DNA of 6,464 bases from Lysobacterales bacterium (lineage in GTDB: Bacteria; Pseudomonadota; Gammaproteobacteria; Xanthomonadales; SZUA-36), in the NCBI GenBank assembly GCA_026193295.1, contig JAPHSB010000454.1, forward strand, positions 1 through 6,464. Reading direction: 5' to 3'. The notes beneath the pieces are model-generated. The model was not told the origin of the DNA. It saw nothing but the letters and a program-made list of their open reading frames with translations, and did not search any database. Below, in pieces: positions 1 to 6,101 of this stretch. Within the stretch, counting starts at the first letter, position 1, and each line of letters begins with the position of its first letter. Made by a program: the position numbers and the translations under genes.

Positions 1-344
1 AGGTACAGGTAATGCACCGGGTGCAGCGAGCGCTTCAGCTGCAGATTCTGCAGGTCCATCATGGTCAGCACGAACAGGTCGGACTGGTTGACCTGGAAGA
101 AAATCGTCAGGAACCAGCCCTCGGGAATGCACAGGGCGCGGAAATTCGGGTGCTCGCGGCTGAGCCCGGGATCGGTGGGATCGGAAGTGACATAGCAGGT
201 CTTGCGCCCGAGCGGACCGTTGAGTTGCTCGATCAGCCCGGAAAACTGGTGCCAGTCCTGGCCGGTTTCCGAATAGATCACGATGTTACGCCAGTCCCAG
301 GGCAGCTTCTTGAACTGCCGCCAACCTTTCCAGCCGGAAAACAC
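1..344 (-). CDS. CDP-glycerol glycerophosphotransferase-like protein, N-terminal part (runs off window)
   Basis: The minus strand is open from a GTG at 344-342 to the window edge, giving 114 residues with no stop; the C-terminus lies outside. The start VFSGWKGWRQ is followed by IVIYSETGQDWHQF (21-34), CYVTSDPTDPGL (50-61) and LFVLTMMDLQNLQLKRS (90-106), then HPVHYLY. From memory, this layout (a short basic lead, IVxYSE, a YVTSDxxDP loop and a V/LTMxDLxNxxxKRS block) is found in proteins annotated as CDP-glycerol glycerophosphotransferase-like or TagB/TagF-like. Those enzymes move an alcohol phosphate from a CDP carrier to a growing polymer at the inner membrane. Here it lies 14 bases after the small membrane protein gene, at the end of an AEP operon. 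I infer that it transfers a nucleotide-activated phosphonate or polyol phosphate to a glycan. GTG is the only reasonable start after the in-frame TGA seven codons upstream; the Shine-Dalgarno is weak (CGGA, about 7 bases away). The catalytic C-terminal half cannot be judged. Confidence 0.68.
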   Translation of the reverse strand, partial: MFSGWKGWRQFKKLPWDWRNIVIYSETGQDWHQFSGLIEQLNGPLGRKTCYVTSDPTDPGLSREHPNFRALCIPEGWFLTIFFQVNQSDLFVLTMMDLQNLQLKRSLHPVHYLY

Positions 345-358
345 GGGCGTATCCGCGC

Positions 359-610
359 CTATTCAGGCGTATCGCCGGAGGGGGAATCCTGCTTGCCGTC
401 CCGCTTGAAGAAGGCCTTGATCTTGTACCAATAGGTTTTAACGGCCAGCGCAATGGAGGCGAAGATGCCTACGATGGCGGATACCACCATGCTGCCCGTG
501 CTCGGGTCGAGGTAAGCAAAGGCCGGCGGGGAGACGCACAACAGCAACACCAGCAGGCAGGTGAGCGCCTGTTTGGAGTGCCTGGTGGAGTGTCGCTGGG
601 GATTGTTCAT
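359..610 (-). CDS. Small exported membrane protein with YLDPSTGS mature end
   Basis: This 83-residue protein has no function I can name. It begins with a basic stretch (MNNPQRHSTRHSKQ), then a hydrophobic core (ALTCLLVLLLCV, 15-26) and SPPAFA, a textbook signal-peptidase site (Ala-Phe-Ala, cut after residue 32). The mature protein would start YLDPSTGS (33-40). A single membrane helix (about 41-60) is followed by the aromatic and basic patch TYWYKIKAFFKR (59-70) and a polar tail. The pattern YLDPxxGS, helix, YWxxIKxFF is one I recall in small hypothetical proteins near polysaccharide and sugar-phosphate genes; that is memory, not a search. I chose ATG 610 because it gives a standard signal peptide. 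An in-frame TTG at 661 would add 17 unpromising residues. Neither start has a good Shine-Dalgarno. Being in the operon, it may help an envelope step such as assembly of the phosphonate-bearing polymer. Confidence 0.72.
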   Translation of the reverse strand: MNNPQRHSTRHSKQALTCLLVLLLCVSPPAFAYLDPSTGSMVVSAIVGIFASIALAVKTYWYKIKAFFKRDGKQDSPSGDTPE

Positions 611-666
611 ACCAATGCACTGATTTGAATTGCCGGGAATTTTACCACCGATCAGCCCCAAGACAC

Positions 667-1743
667 CTATTGGAAGACCGACTCGATCGCCGCCAGCAGC
701 CGCTCCATGTCATAGTGCGTGATGTCGCCCATAGTGGAAATCCGGAACAGTTCGGCCGCCAGCTTGCCCTGCCCCGCGTAAATCACGAAACCCCATTGCT
801 TGAGCCGGTCATGGATCGTCGCATAGGTCATGCCGTCGGGAAGCCGGTACGCCACCAGCACGCAGGACGAATCGTCCGCCGGCAGCAGGGTTTCGACACC
901 GCGCGAGGCCAGGGCGCGGCGGACCCGGCCGGCCAGCTTGGTGTAGCGCGCGTGGCGGGCGTGCCAGCCGCCTTGCAGCCGCAACTCCTCCAGCGCCTTG
1001 TCCAGCGCCAATACCGCGTTGACGGACGGGGTGAACGGCGTCGAGTCCTGGTCCTGCTTGTCGAGCCACAGCGCCAGGTCCAGGTAGAGGCTGCGCGGGG
1101 GCTGCGCGCCGCTGGCCAGGGCGCTGCGGCGGGTCAACACGAAACACAGGCCGGGTATGCCGTGCAGGCACTTGTTGGCGGTGGCCGCGCAGGCGGCCAG
1201 GACCGGTGAATCGAACGGGATGGCCTCGGCGCCGAAACTCGAGACGGCGTCGAGCAGTAGTTCGGCGCCGTGCGCTTCGCAGAGTTCCGCCAGGCGCGCC
1301 ACGTCGTTCAGGCGACCGGTCGTGGTTTCGTGGTGCACCGCGGCCAGGTGCGTGAACCCGCCACCGGTCAACGCGTCCTCGACACGGGCGAAATCGATCG
1401 GCTCGATCCAGCCGAACTGCAGGGCCTCGAAGGCGATGCCGTGGATTTCAGCGATGCGGGCGATCCGCTCGCCGTAGACCCCGTTCTCGATCACCAGCAT
1501 ACGGGCGTCGCGCCCCGGCAACGAGGTCAGCATGGCCTCCAGGGCGGTGGTTCCGGAGCCGCCCAGCAGGACCGCGGCCCAGTCTTGTTCGCTGCAGCCG
1601 TAGACTTCGAGCAGGTCCTGACGGACGCGCGCCTGCAGCTGAAAGTACTCCGGCTCGCGGTGGCAGAGATCGGCGCTGACGGCGGCCTTGCGCACGCCCT
1701 CGCTCAGGCTGACCGGTCCGGGATTGAGCAGAATGGCCCTCAT
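667..1743 (-). CDS. phnW: 2-aminoethylphosphonate aminotransferase (AEP:pyruvate transaminase)
   Basis: A 358-residue fold-type I PLP enzyme, close to the roughly 360 residues usual for PhnW. It interconverts phosphonoacetaldehyde plus L-alanine with AEP plus pyruvate in the cytoplasm. Visible marks are LLNPGPVSLSEGVRKA at the N-terminus (5-20), the cofactor loop GGSGTTALEA (61-70), HHETTTG (137-143), the pyridine-nitrogen aspartate in DAVSSFG (D165), the Schiff-base lysine in ANKCLHGIPG (K191), and a C-terminal FRISTMGDI with the likely substrate carboxylate arginine (R334). PhnW is catabolic when it sits with a phosphonatase (PhnX). Here it follows PEP mutase and phosphonopyruvate decarboxylase, so the synthetic direction is expected. 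The start is supported by GAGG (1755-1752) eight bases before the ATG, and the gene begins 10 bases after the methyltransferase stop. The family also includes other aminotransferases of similar shape, but context settles the call. Confidence 0.93.
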   Translation of the reverse strand: MRAILLNPGPVSLSEGVRKAAVSADLCHREPEYFQLQARVRQDLLEVYGCSEQDWAAVLLGGSGTTALEAMLTSLPGRDARMLVIENGVYGERIARIAEIHGIAFEALQFGWIEPIDFARVEDALTGGGFTHLAAVHHETTTGRLNDVARLAELCEAHGAELLLDAVSSFGAEAIPFDSPVLAACAATANKCLHGIPGLCFVLTRRSALASGAQPPRSLYLDLALWLDKQDQDSTPFTPSVNAVLALDKALEELRLQGGWHARHARYTKLAGRVRRALASRGVETLLPADDSSCVLVAYRLPDGMTYATIHDRLKQWGFVIYAGQGKLAAELFRISTMGDITHYDMERLLAAIESVFQ

Positions 1744-1753
1744 GCCCGCAGCC

Positions 1754-2353
1754 TCAGGCGCCCGCCCGGTACCAGAGCAAGACCGCCGCGGCGATTTCGA
1801 ACAATGTGTAGACCAACTCGCCGTTGCGAAGTAACGATTGCCGGGCGTTCCACTCCGCTTCCTGGTTGGCCCGCCAGTGCAGGCGGGTCGGGAACATGGC
1901 CGGAGTCGAAGTGCCCCAGGCCTGCCACTCCTCGCCGAACAGCTCCTGCAGCTTGCGGTCCTCGTAACGGATGGCCGCGGGGTAATAGAACAGCAGGAAA
2001 AAGACCACGACAGCGACGACCACCACGTTGGCGCAGGCCAGGGTGAAGCCCGCCAGGATCAGGAAGTTGCCGAAATACAGCGGGTGACGGACCAGCGAGT
2101 AGGCGCCGGTCGTCGCCAGCCGCTTGTTCTTGTAGATCACGCCGGCGGCGTAGATCCGCCAAACCTGCCCCACCACGGCAATCACGAAACCCACGGCAAT
2201 GCGGTTCTCGCCGGCCGGCAGCGTGAACCAGGCACAGACCAGAAGTAAAACCAGGCCGAGGCCCTGCCGGGACGCTTCGTGGTAGCGCAGATTGTCGATG
2301 AATCCCGCCAGGCCGCCGCGGCCACCCATGCGTTCTGAGCGATTGGTCGCCAT
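1754..2353 (-). CDS. Integral membrane methyltransferase, isoprenylcysteine/phospholipid methyltransferase-like
   Basis: This 199-residue membrane protein has hydrophobic segments at about 31-47, 52-73 and 94-127, plus a weaker one at 180-195. Between and after them is the signature of the ICMT/PEMT superfamily: TTGAYSLVRHPLYFGNFL (81-98, with R89 and H90), a long hydrophobic stretch, then YEDRKLQELFGEEWQAW (130-146), the S-adenosylmethionine-binding and catalytic region. Members methylate carboxyl, amine or sulfur groups of lipid-associated substrates at the cytoplasmic membrane; the primary sequence does not tell which. It sits between the decarboxylase and aminotransferase genes, with 10 bases to the latter, so it is likely cotranscribed. 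Possible substrates are the AEP amino group, an AEP-bearing lipid or a polymer carrier; this is inference. An in-frame GTG at 2389 and ATG at 2368 would give longer forms, but ATG 2353 has the best Shine-Dalgarno. A general housekeeping role unrelated to phosphonates is possible. Confidence 0.8.
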   Translation of the reverse strand: MATNRSERMGGRGGLAGFIDNLRYHEASRQGLGLVLLLVCAWFTLPAGENRIAVGFVIAVVGQVWRIYAAGVIYKNKRLATTGAYSLVRHPLYFGNFLILAGFTLACANVVVVAVVVFFLLFYYPAAIRYEDRKLQELFGEEWQAWGTSTPAMFPTRLHWRANQEAEWNARQSLLRNGELVYTLFEIAAAVLLWYRAGA

Positions 2354-2362
2354 GTGTTTAAT

Positions 2363-2366
2363 CCTC
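2363..2366 (-). promoter_or_regulatory. Ribosome binding site deciding the methyltransferase start
   Basis: GAGG on the minus strand lies 9 bases before the ATG at 2353-2351. The alternative GTG at 2389 has CGGAG only two bases upstream, too close, and GGAG eleven bases upstream. The ATG at 2368 has nothing comparable. This favours the 199-residue protein over the 211-residue form. Confidence 0.6.
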
Positions 2367-2413
2367 ATCAGCGAAGCCGGTTTCGTCACGGCTCCGTAAT
2401 CTCCGGCGCTAGG

Positions 2414-3574
2414 TTACACGGACATCCAGGGTACGTCGATTCCAAGGTGCTGCATCAGGCGCTGCTTGACCTGGCGCGGCGTCACGTCCGGCCGCGGCAA
2501 ACCCTCGGGCACGCCGCGCTTCGTCTTCAACTGCAGCAGGGACGGCCCGTGGTCATTGTGCAGGAAGCGCTGCAGGTCCGCCGCCCCCAGCCCTTCTTCG
2601 GCCTGGCGGTAGCCACAGGCCCGGGCGACGCCGGCAAAACTGATCGCGCGGCTGACAGTCGACTGGCCACCGGTGGACTCATGCACACCATTGTCCAGCA
2701 CGAGGTGGTGAAAATTCTTCCCGCCATACGCGCCGGCCGTGGCCAGGTTGCCCATCCGCATCAGCGCGGCGCCATCGCCATCGGCCACCACGATGCGCTT
2801 GCCGGGCAGTGCCAGCGACAGGCCGAGTCCAAACGACGAAGCACAGCCCATGGATCCCACCATGTAGAGCTGGTTGGGCCGGTCGGCGATCGCGAACAAC
2901 TCGCGGCCGGTGTAGCCCGTGGTACCGACCACGACGGTTTCCTCCTCCGGAGTCTGCTCGACCAGCGCGGTCAACGCCTGCTGCCGGGTCAGCTCCGGCT
3001 CGCCTGCGCGAAAAGCGTCCTCGCCAAAAGGCGCCGGCTGTGAGCCAGGCTGCCAGTGCGACTTCAGTTCCGTCTTGTCGACCGAACCCTTTTTCATGAT
3101 GAAGGCGTAGGGCAGGCCGCTGCGATCCATGTGCCAATTGGCCACCATCAGGGCCCCCTCGACCGACTCGGCATCCCGCGGGAACCAGTCCCAGGGAATC
3201 TGCAGCTCATCCAGGATGCGGCCGGTGATCTGCCCCATCAGCTCATGCTGCGGTTCGTCCTGCAATCCCGGTTCGCCGCGCAGCGTCACGATCAGCAGAA
3301 TCGGTATGCGGAACACCCAGTTCAGCGAGCTCAGCGGACTCACCGCGTTGCCGAGCCCTGAATTCTGCATCATGGCGACCGCCCGGTTCCCGGCCAGGGC
3401 CGCACCGCTGGCCGCCGCAACGGCGTCCCCCTCGTTGGCCGCCGACAGGTAGCTCATGTCCGGGTCGTCGATCACGCTATTGATGAACGGTGTCAGGAAG
3501 GAACAGGGCACGCCGGCCCAGCGGGTGAAGCCCAGGGCCTTGGCCGGTCCGATGAAGTCGCTGGCTTGTATCAT
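2414..3574 (-). CDS. aepY: Phosphonopyruvate decarboxylase (ThDP-dependent)
   Basis: The 386-residue product is the usual size for this family, which is shorter than other thiamine-diphosphate decarboxylases because it lacks their middle domain. It decarboxylates 3-phosphonopyruvate to phosphonoacetaldehyde, the irreversible step that pulls the unfavourable mutase reaction forward. The N-terminal pyrimidine-binding domain carries AANEGDAVAAASG (45-57), with the cofactor-activating glutamate E48, then QNSGLGNAVSPLSSL (70-84), RGEPGLQDEPQHELMG (99-114) and AFIMKKGS (157-164). The C-terminal domain carries GSMGCASSFGLGLSLALP (240-257) and the thiamine diphosphate motif GDG (266-268) through LDN (N295), followed by GVHESTGGQSTVS (296-308). 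These match the phosphonopyruvate decarboxylase group, with sulfopyruvate decarboxylase the main look-alike. The neighbouring mutase and AEP transaminase settle the choice. The start is supported by TAAGG seven bases before ATG 3574. Confidence 0.95.
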   Translation of the reverse strand: MIQASDFIGPAKALGFTRWAGVPCSFLTPFINSVIDDPDMSYLSAANEGDAVAAASGAALAGNRAVAMMQNSGLGNAVSPLSSLNWVFRIPILLIVTLRGEPGLQDEPQHELMGQITGRILDELQIPWDWFPRDAESVEGALMVANWHMDRSGLPYAFIMKKGSVDKTELKSHWQPGSQPAPFGEDAFRAGEPELTRQQALTALVEQTPEEETVVVGTTGYTGRELFAIADRPNQLYMVGSMGCASSFGLGLSLALPGKRIVVADGDGAALMRMGNLATAGAYGGKNFHHLVLDNGVHESTGGQSTVSRAISFAGVARACGYRQAEEGLGAADLQRFLHNDHGPSLLQLKTKRGVPEGLPRPDVTPRQVKQRLMQHLGIDVPWMSV

Positions 3575-3586
3575 GACTATGCCTTA

Positions 3587-3597
3587 CCGCCTGGCGG
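3587..3597. repeat. 11-base palindrome beside the decarboxylase ribosome binding site
   Basis: CCGCCAGGCGG (minus strand) is a perfect inverted repeat around one central base. It lies in the 25-base gap between the mutase stop and the decarboxylase start and touches the first base of the GTAAGG ribosome binding site (3587-3582). It could shift translation of the decarboxylase or mark a processing point, but a match this short in GC-rich DNA may be chance. No T run follows it, so it is not a terminator. Confidence 0.25.
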
Positions 3598-3599
3598 GT

Positions 3600-5234
3600 T
3601 CAGGTCTGCCCCTGGGCGAAGTCGCCGGCCCGCTGCAGATCCTCGAGGTTGTTGATGTCCATCCAGTGCCCGCTGATGTATTGCACCTGGGGCGCGTGGC
3701 CGTTCGCCACCAGCCGGTTGACCAGGTCGGGCACGCTCATGCTTGCGAAGCCCGGCTCGCCGCGCAGCTGCCCAAGCGCATCGAGCAGGTGCTGGCGTCC
3801 CGCGCCGCGAGCGCGCAGCATGCCGATCCAGCGGCCATTGGGCGAACGGCCTTGCCACTCGGCTTCACTGCTGATGCGCTCGAGGCTGACCTTTTGCTGG
3901 TACATCGCGCGGTCGTCGGCTGCCGTGCAGTACGCCAGGTCATTCTTGTTGCCGGGAGCCTGGTCCAGTGGCGAGGAATCCACCACCACCAACAGGTCGG
4001 ACTCCCAGTCCATCAGGTTATTCAGGATGTAGGTACGGAACAGCAGGTCACCGTAGAGCAACACGGTATTGTCGGACAGCGCGTCCAGGGCGCAGCTCAG
4101 CGAAGCCAGCTCACTGCCGCTCTCCCAGTCCTCGTTGACGACCAGCTTGACGCCCTGCGCGTCAATCGCTTCGCTGCGGTAGCCGCCGACCACGGTGATG
4201 TCGTTGATGCCCTGGGCCTTGAACTTGTCGACCAGGCGGCGCAGCACGGTCTTGCCCGCTACCGGGATCATCACCTTGGGGCGGTCGCGGGTCAGTTCGT
4301 CCATGCCCTGGCCGCGGCTGGCGGCGAGGATGATGGCGGTGGCTTCCTGGCGCGTGCTGCGTGCATAAATCTTTTCGGCCTCGAGCAGTTCATCGGCGCC
4401 CTGCAGCCGGAAAATCTCGGACACGGTGGCCACCCGGCCTTCGACCTCGACCAGCGACTCCGTTTCGTAAATAGTCCGCGCGGTTGCCTGCATCGCCGCG
4501 ATGGCCGAACGCACCAGGTGATTGGCCCAGATCACCAGGCCGATGCCGTGCTCCCGGAACACCTCTGTGGGTGTCGAGTAGTACTTGGTCGGCACGATGA
4601 CCAGTGGGCAGCGATTGTCCCATTCGCGCGCGAAGGCCAGGATCTCGTCCGGCCGTGATTGCTTGCTGTGGATCAGGATGGCGTCGGCCCCGGCCCGCCG
4701 ATAGGCTTCCCCTCGTCGCAGCGCCTCCTCCAGCCCCCAGCCGGCGATCAGCGCTTCGACCCGCGCCACGATGCAGAAATCTTCGTCCTGCTGTGCGTCC
4801 TTGCCAGCCTGGATCTTGCCGCAAAAGGTCTCGACGTCTTCCAGTTCCTGTTGCTCGCCCTGGATGAAGCTGTTGGTTTTGGGGAACAGCTTGTCCTCGA
4901 TGCAGACGCCGCCGATGGCGCGCTGCTCGAGCTTGCGCACCAGCCGCCGCATATTGTTGAAATCGCCGTAACCGGTGTCGCCGTCGAGCAGGATCGGAAT
5001 GCTGGTGGCGTCCGACATGAATTCCAGGATGTTGACCACCTGGGTCCAACTCAGCTCGTTGTTGTCGCGCACCGCGTGCTGCGCCGACAGGGCCAGGCCG
5101 GAGCCCCAGATGCCTTTGAAGCCGGCCTCTTCGACGATGCGGGCCGACAGTCCGTTGTGTGCCTCGAGAATGAATTCGGTCTGGTCGGAATGCAGCAGGT
5201 TCCTGAGCTGGGTCGTTTTACGGAGTCTGTTCAT
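3600..5234 (-). CDS. aepX: Phosphoenolpyruvate mutase fused to a nucleotidyltransferase domain
   Basis: This 544-residue two-domain protein catalyses the entry step of phosphonate biosynthesis, rearranging phosphoenolpyruvate to 3-phosphonopyruvate with formation of the C-P bond. The mutase domain (about 8-285) has the diagnostic EDKLFPKTNS (113-122; pattern EDKxxxxxNS), which separates mutases from isocitrate lyase relatives. From memory of the Mytilus enzyme, the other active-site residues fall one position earlier here: W43, S45, D57, D84, D86, E113, N121, R158 and H189. A second domain (about 298-544) is a nucleotidyltransferase: IILAASRGQG (301-310), DRPKVMIPVAG (317-327), LLYGDLLF (392-399, D396 a likely metal ligand) and GHWMDINNLEDL (522-533). 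Stand-alone mutases are about 290-300 residues, so the fusion is clear. The second domain is probably a cytidylyltransferase that makes a CMP-phosphonate, as in the PntC group; nucleotide and substrate are inferred. Nine bases separate it from the upstream nucleotidyltransferase gene; its own Shine-Dalgarno is poor, suggesting translational coupling. Confidence 0.94.
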   Translation of the reverse strand: MNRLRKTTQLRNLLHSDQTEFILEAHNGLSARIVEEAGFKGIWGSGLALSAQHAVRDNNELSWTQVVNILEFMSDATSIPILLDGDTGYGDFNNMRRLVRKLEQRAIGGVCIEDKLFPKTNSFIQGEQQELEDVETFCGKIQAGKDAQQDEDFCIVARVEALIAGWGLEEALRRGEAYRRAGADAILIHSKQSRPDEILAFAREWDNRCPLVIVPTKYYSTPTEVFREHGIGLVIWANHLVRSAIAAMQATARTIYETESLVEVEGRVATVSEIFRLQGADELLEAEKIYARSTRQEATAIILAASRGQGMDELTRDRPKVMIPVAGKTVLRRLVDKFKAQGINDITVVGGYRSEAIDAQGVKLVVNEDWESGSELASLSCALDALSDNTVLLYGDLLFRTYILNNLMDWESDLLVVVDSSPLDQAPGNKNDLAYCTAADDRAMYQQKVSLERISSEAEWQGRSPNGRWIGMLRARGAGRQHLLDALGQLRGEPGFASMSVPDLVNRLVANGHAPQVQYISGHWMDINNLEDLQRAGDFAQGQT

Positions 5235-5243
5235 GATCAGCCG

Positions 5244-6005
5244 TCAAAAGTCCGGATAATCGGCGCGAATCGCGGGCAGTACCTCTTCGGTTGCGCGGAC
5301 CACGTCCTCGGGAAAATCGATCTCGATCCACGGCAAGCCGCTGACGTCTTCGATGCCGAAGTCGCCCGGCCGCCTCAGCAGCAGGTCGCGCAGCGCCTCC
5401 TCGTGGGGCGCGTCGGCCAGCCCCTCGGCGTCGTAGCGGGCGCACTGTTTGGCAATGGCGGCCGCGCAGTCAGGGCCGAAACGGAAAAATCCCACCGATT
5501 CGCCGAGCGTATCGTACTGCAGATCCGGCGCCAGTTGCTTGCGGAACTCCACCATCACGCCATCGCGCAGCGCGATCTTGACCGGCTCGTCACCGGGCAG
5601 GAAGTCGCGATCCAGCAGGTAGCAATTCTCGACCTTTGTCTCCACCAACCGCTGCAGGATACCGGGGTGGTACAACACGTCGGCGTCCATCACCAGCGAT
5701 GGCTCACCGGAATTGAGGGTGTCAGCGGCCGCCCACAGGCTGATCACACTGCCCTGCTCGTAACGCGGGTTGAAATGGTAGGCGACGTCCGGCCGGGAGC
5801 GCAGCGTCGCGACATGCTCGATGATGCGGTCCGCTTCGTAGCCGACGACCAGGTCGGCGCTGCGCACGCCGAAACGGTAGAGCAGATCGAGATGGCGGGC
5901 CAGCAGGCTACGGCCGCCAAACTCCATCAGGCACTTGGGGTGACCATCCGGATTGTGCCCCGCCAGTCGCTTGCCACGTCCAGCGGCGAGGATGATTGCA
6001 TGCAT
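5244..6005 (-). CDS. Stand-alone nucleotidyltransferase, LicC/PntC-like (probable CMP-phosphonate or sugar-phosphate activation)
   Basis: A 253-residue soluble nucleotidyltransferase with a complete set of family marks: MHAIILAAGRGKRL (1-14, the nucleotide loop), HPKCLMEFGGRSLL (22-35, K24), LVVGYEADRI (52-61), LVMDADVLYH (104-113, with metal-binding aspartate in MDAD), GESVGFFRFG (168-177) and WIEIDFPEDV (226-235, second metal site). The size and the WxEID ending resemble phosphocholine cytidylyltransferases (LicC) and AEP cytidylyltransferases (PntC) more than the larger sugar nucleotidyltransferases. In this operon it probably joins CMP to AEP or to another headgroup on the same polymer, but specificity cannot be read from the sequence. 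It appears to be the first gene of the operon: a terminator-like structure separates it from the acyl-CoA dehydrogenase gene. No Shine-Dalgarno precedes the ATG. It differs in sequence from the fused domain downstream, so it is not a recent duplicate. Confidence 0.87.
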   Translation of the reverse strand: MHAIILAAGRGKRLAGHNPDGHPKCLMEFGGRSLLARHLDLLYRFGVRSADLVVGYEADRIIEHVATLRSRPDVAYHFNPRYEQGSVISLWAAADTLNSGEPSLVMDADVLYHPGILQRLVETKVENCYLLDRDFLPGDEPVKIALRDGVMVEFRKQLAPDLQYDTLGESVGFFRFGPDCAAAIAKQCARYDAEGLADAPHEEALRDLLLRRPGDFGIEDVSGLPWIEIDFPEDVVRATEEVLPAIRADYPDF

Positions 6006-6010
6006 GGCTT

Positions 6011-6016
6011 ATTGTA
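6011..6016 (-). promoter_or_regulatory. Candidate -10 element next to the first operon gene
   Basis: TACAAT lies five bases before the ATG at 6005 and matches the sigma-70 -10 consensus TATAAT at five of six positions. Transcription from it would start at or within a base or two of the ATG, giving an essentially leaderless mRNA, which would fit the missing Shine-Dalgarno. I see no convincing -35 hexamer 15-19 bases upstream, so the call is weak. The gap between 6006 and 6054 holds nothing else I recognise. Confidence 0.25.
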
Positions 6017-6054
6017 ACCCGTTCCGCCCAAATTCTTCCGGGTATAGCGACTCC

Positions 6055-6089
6055 GATAAAAGCCAGGATCGCGCCGGAGCCACCCTGGC
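6055..6089 (-). terminator. Probable intrinsic terminator after the acyl-CoA dehydrogenase gene
   Basis: On the minus strand GCCAGGGT (6089-6082) can pair with ATCCTGGC (6069-6062), giving an eight-pair stem with one G-T wobble and a 12-base loop. TTTTAT (6061-6056) follows directly. It begins 12 bases after the dehydrogenase stop codon. The T run is short, so termination may be partial. There is no T run on the other side, so it should act only leftward. It marks the likely boundary between the dehydrogenase transcript and the phosphonate operon. Confidence 0.6.
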
Positions 6090-6101
6090 AAGGCGAACCC
6101 G

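Noticed and set aside
12..434. A 140-codon plus-strand open frame at the left edge.
   Set aside because: It is antisense to the GTG-started transferase-like gene and the small membrane protein gene, both of which have recognisable features.
611..661. TTG start at 661 for the small membrane protein, adding 17 residues.
   Set aside because: The extension puts glycine-rich, non-signal-like residues ahead of a well-formed signal peptide starting at ATG 610, and the TTG has only a poorly spaced AGG.
667..1743. Reading the AEP aminotransferase as part of a phosphonate degradation pathway.
   Set aside because: No phosphonatase (PhnX), C-P lyase or phosphonate transporter gene is in the window, and the mutase and decarboxylase genes are, so synthesis is the simpler reading.
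625..2046. Plus-strand open frames opposite the aminotransferase and methyltransferase genes.
   Set aside because: Same antisense effect; the minus-strand genes have complete family motifs and the plus-strand translations have none.
2354..2389. GTG start at 2389 for the methyltransferase, adding 12 residues.
   Set aside because: The Shine-Dalgarno spacing is poor compared with GAGG nine bases before ATG 2353. The longer form is not excluded.
3456..6017. Long plus-strand open frames (400 and 452 codons) back to back opposite the mutase and nucleotidyltransferase genes.
   Set aside because: They are in register with the minus-strand codons, so they only break where the real genes use TTA, CTA or TCA, which are rare in GC-rich DNA. 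Their translations are low-complexity and rich in Arg, His, Gln and Val, with no motifs.
6041..6046. TATACC as an alternative -10 element for the operon.
   Set aside because: It matches the consensus only in part, has no -35 partner at usable spacing, and any -35 would fall inside the terminator hairpin.
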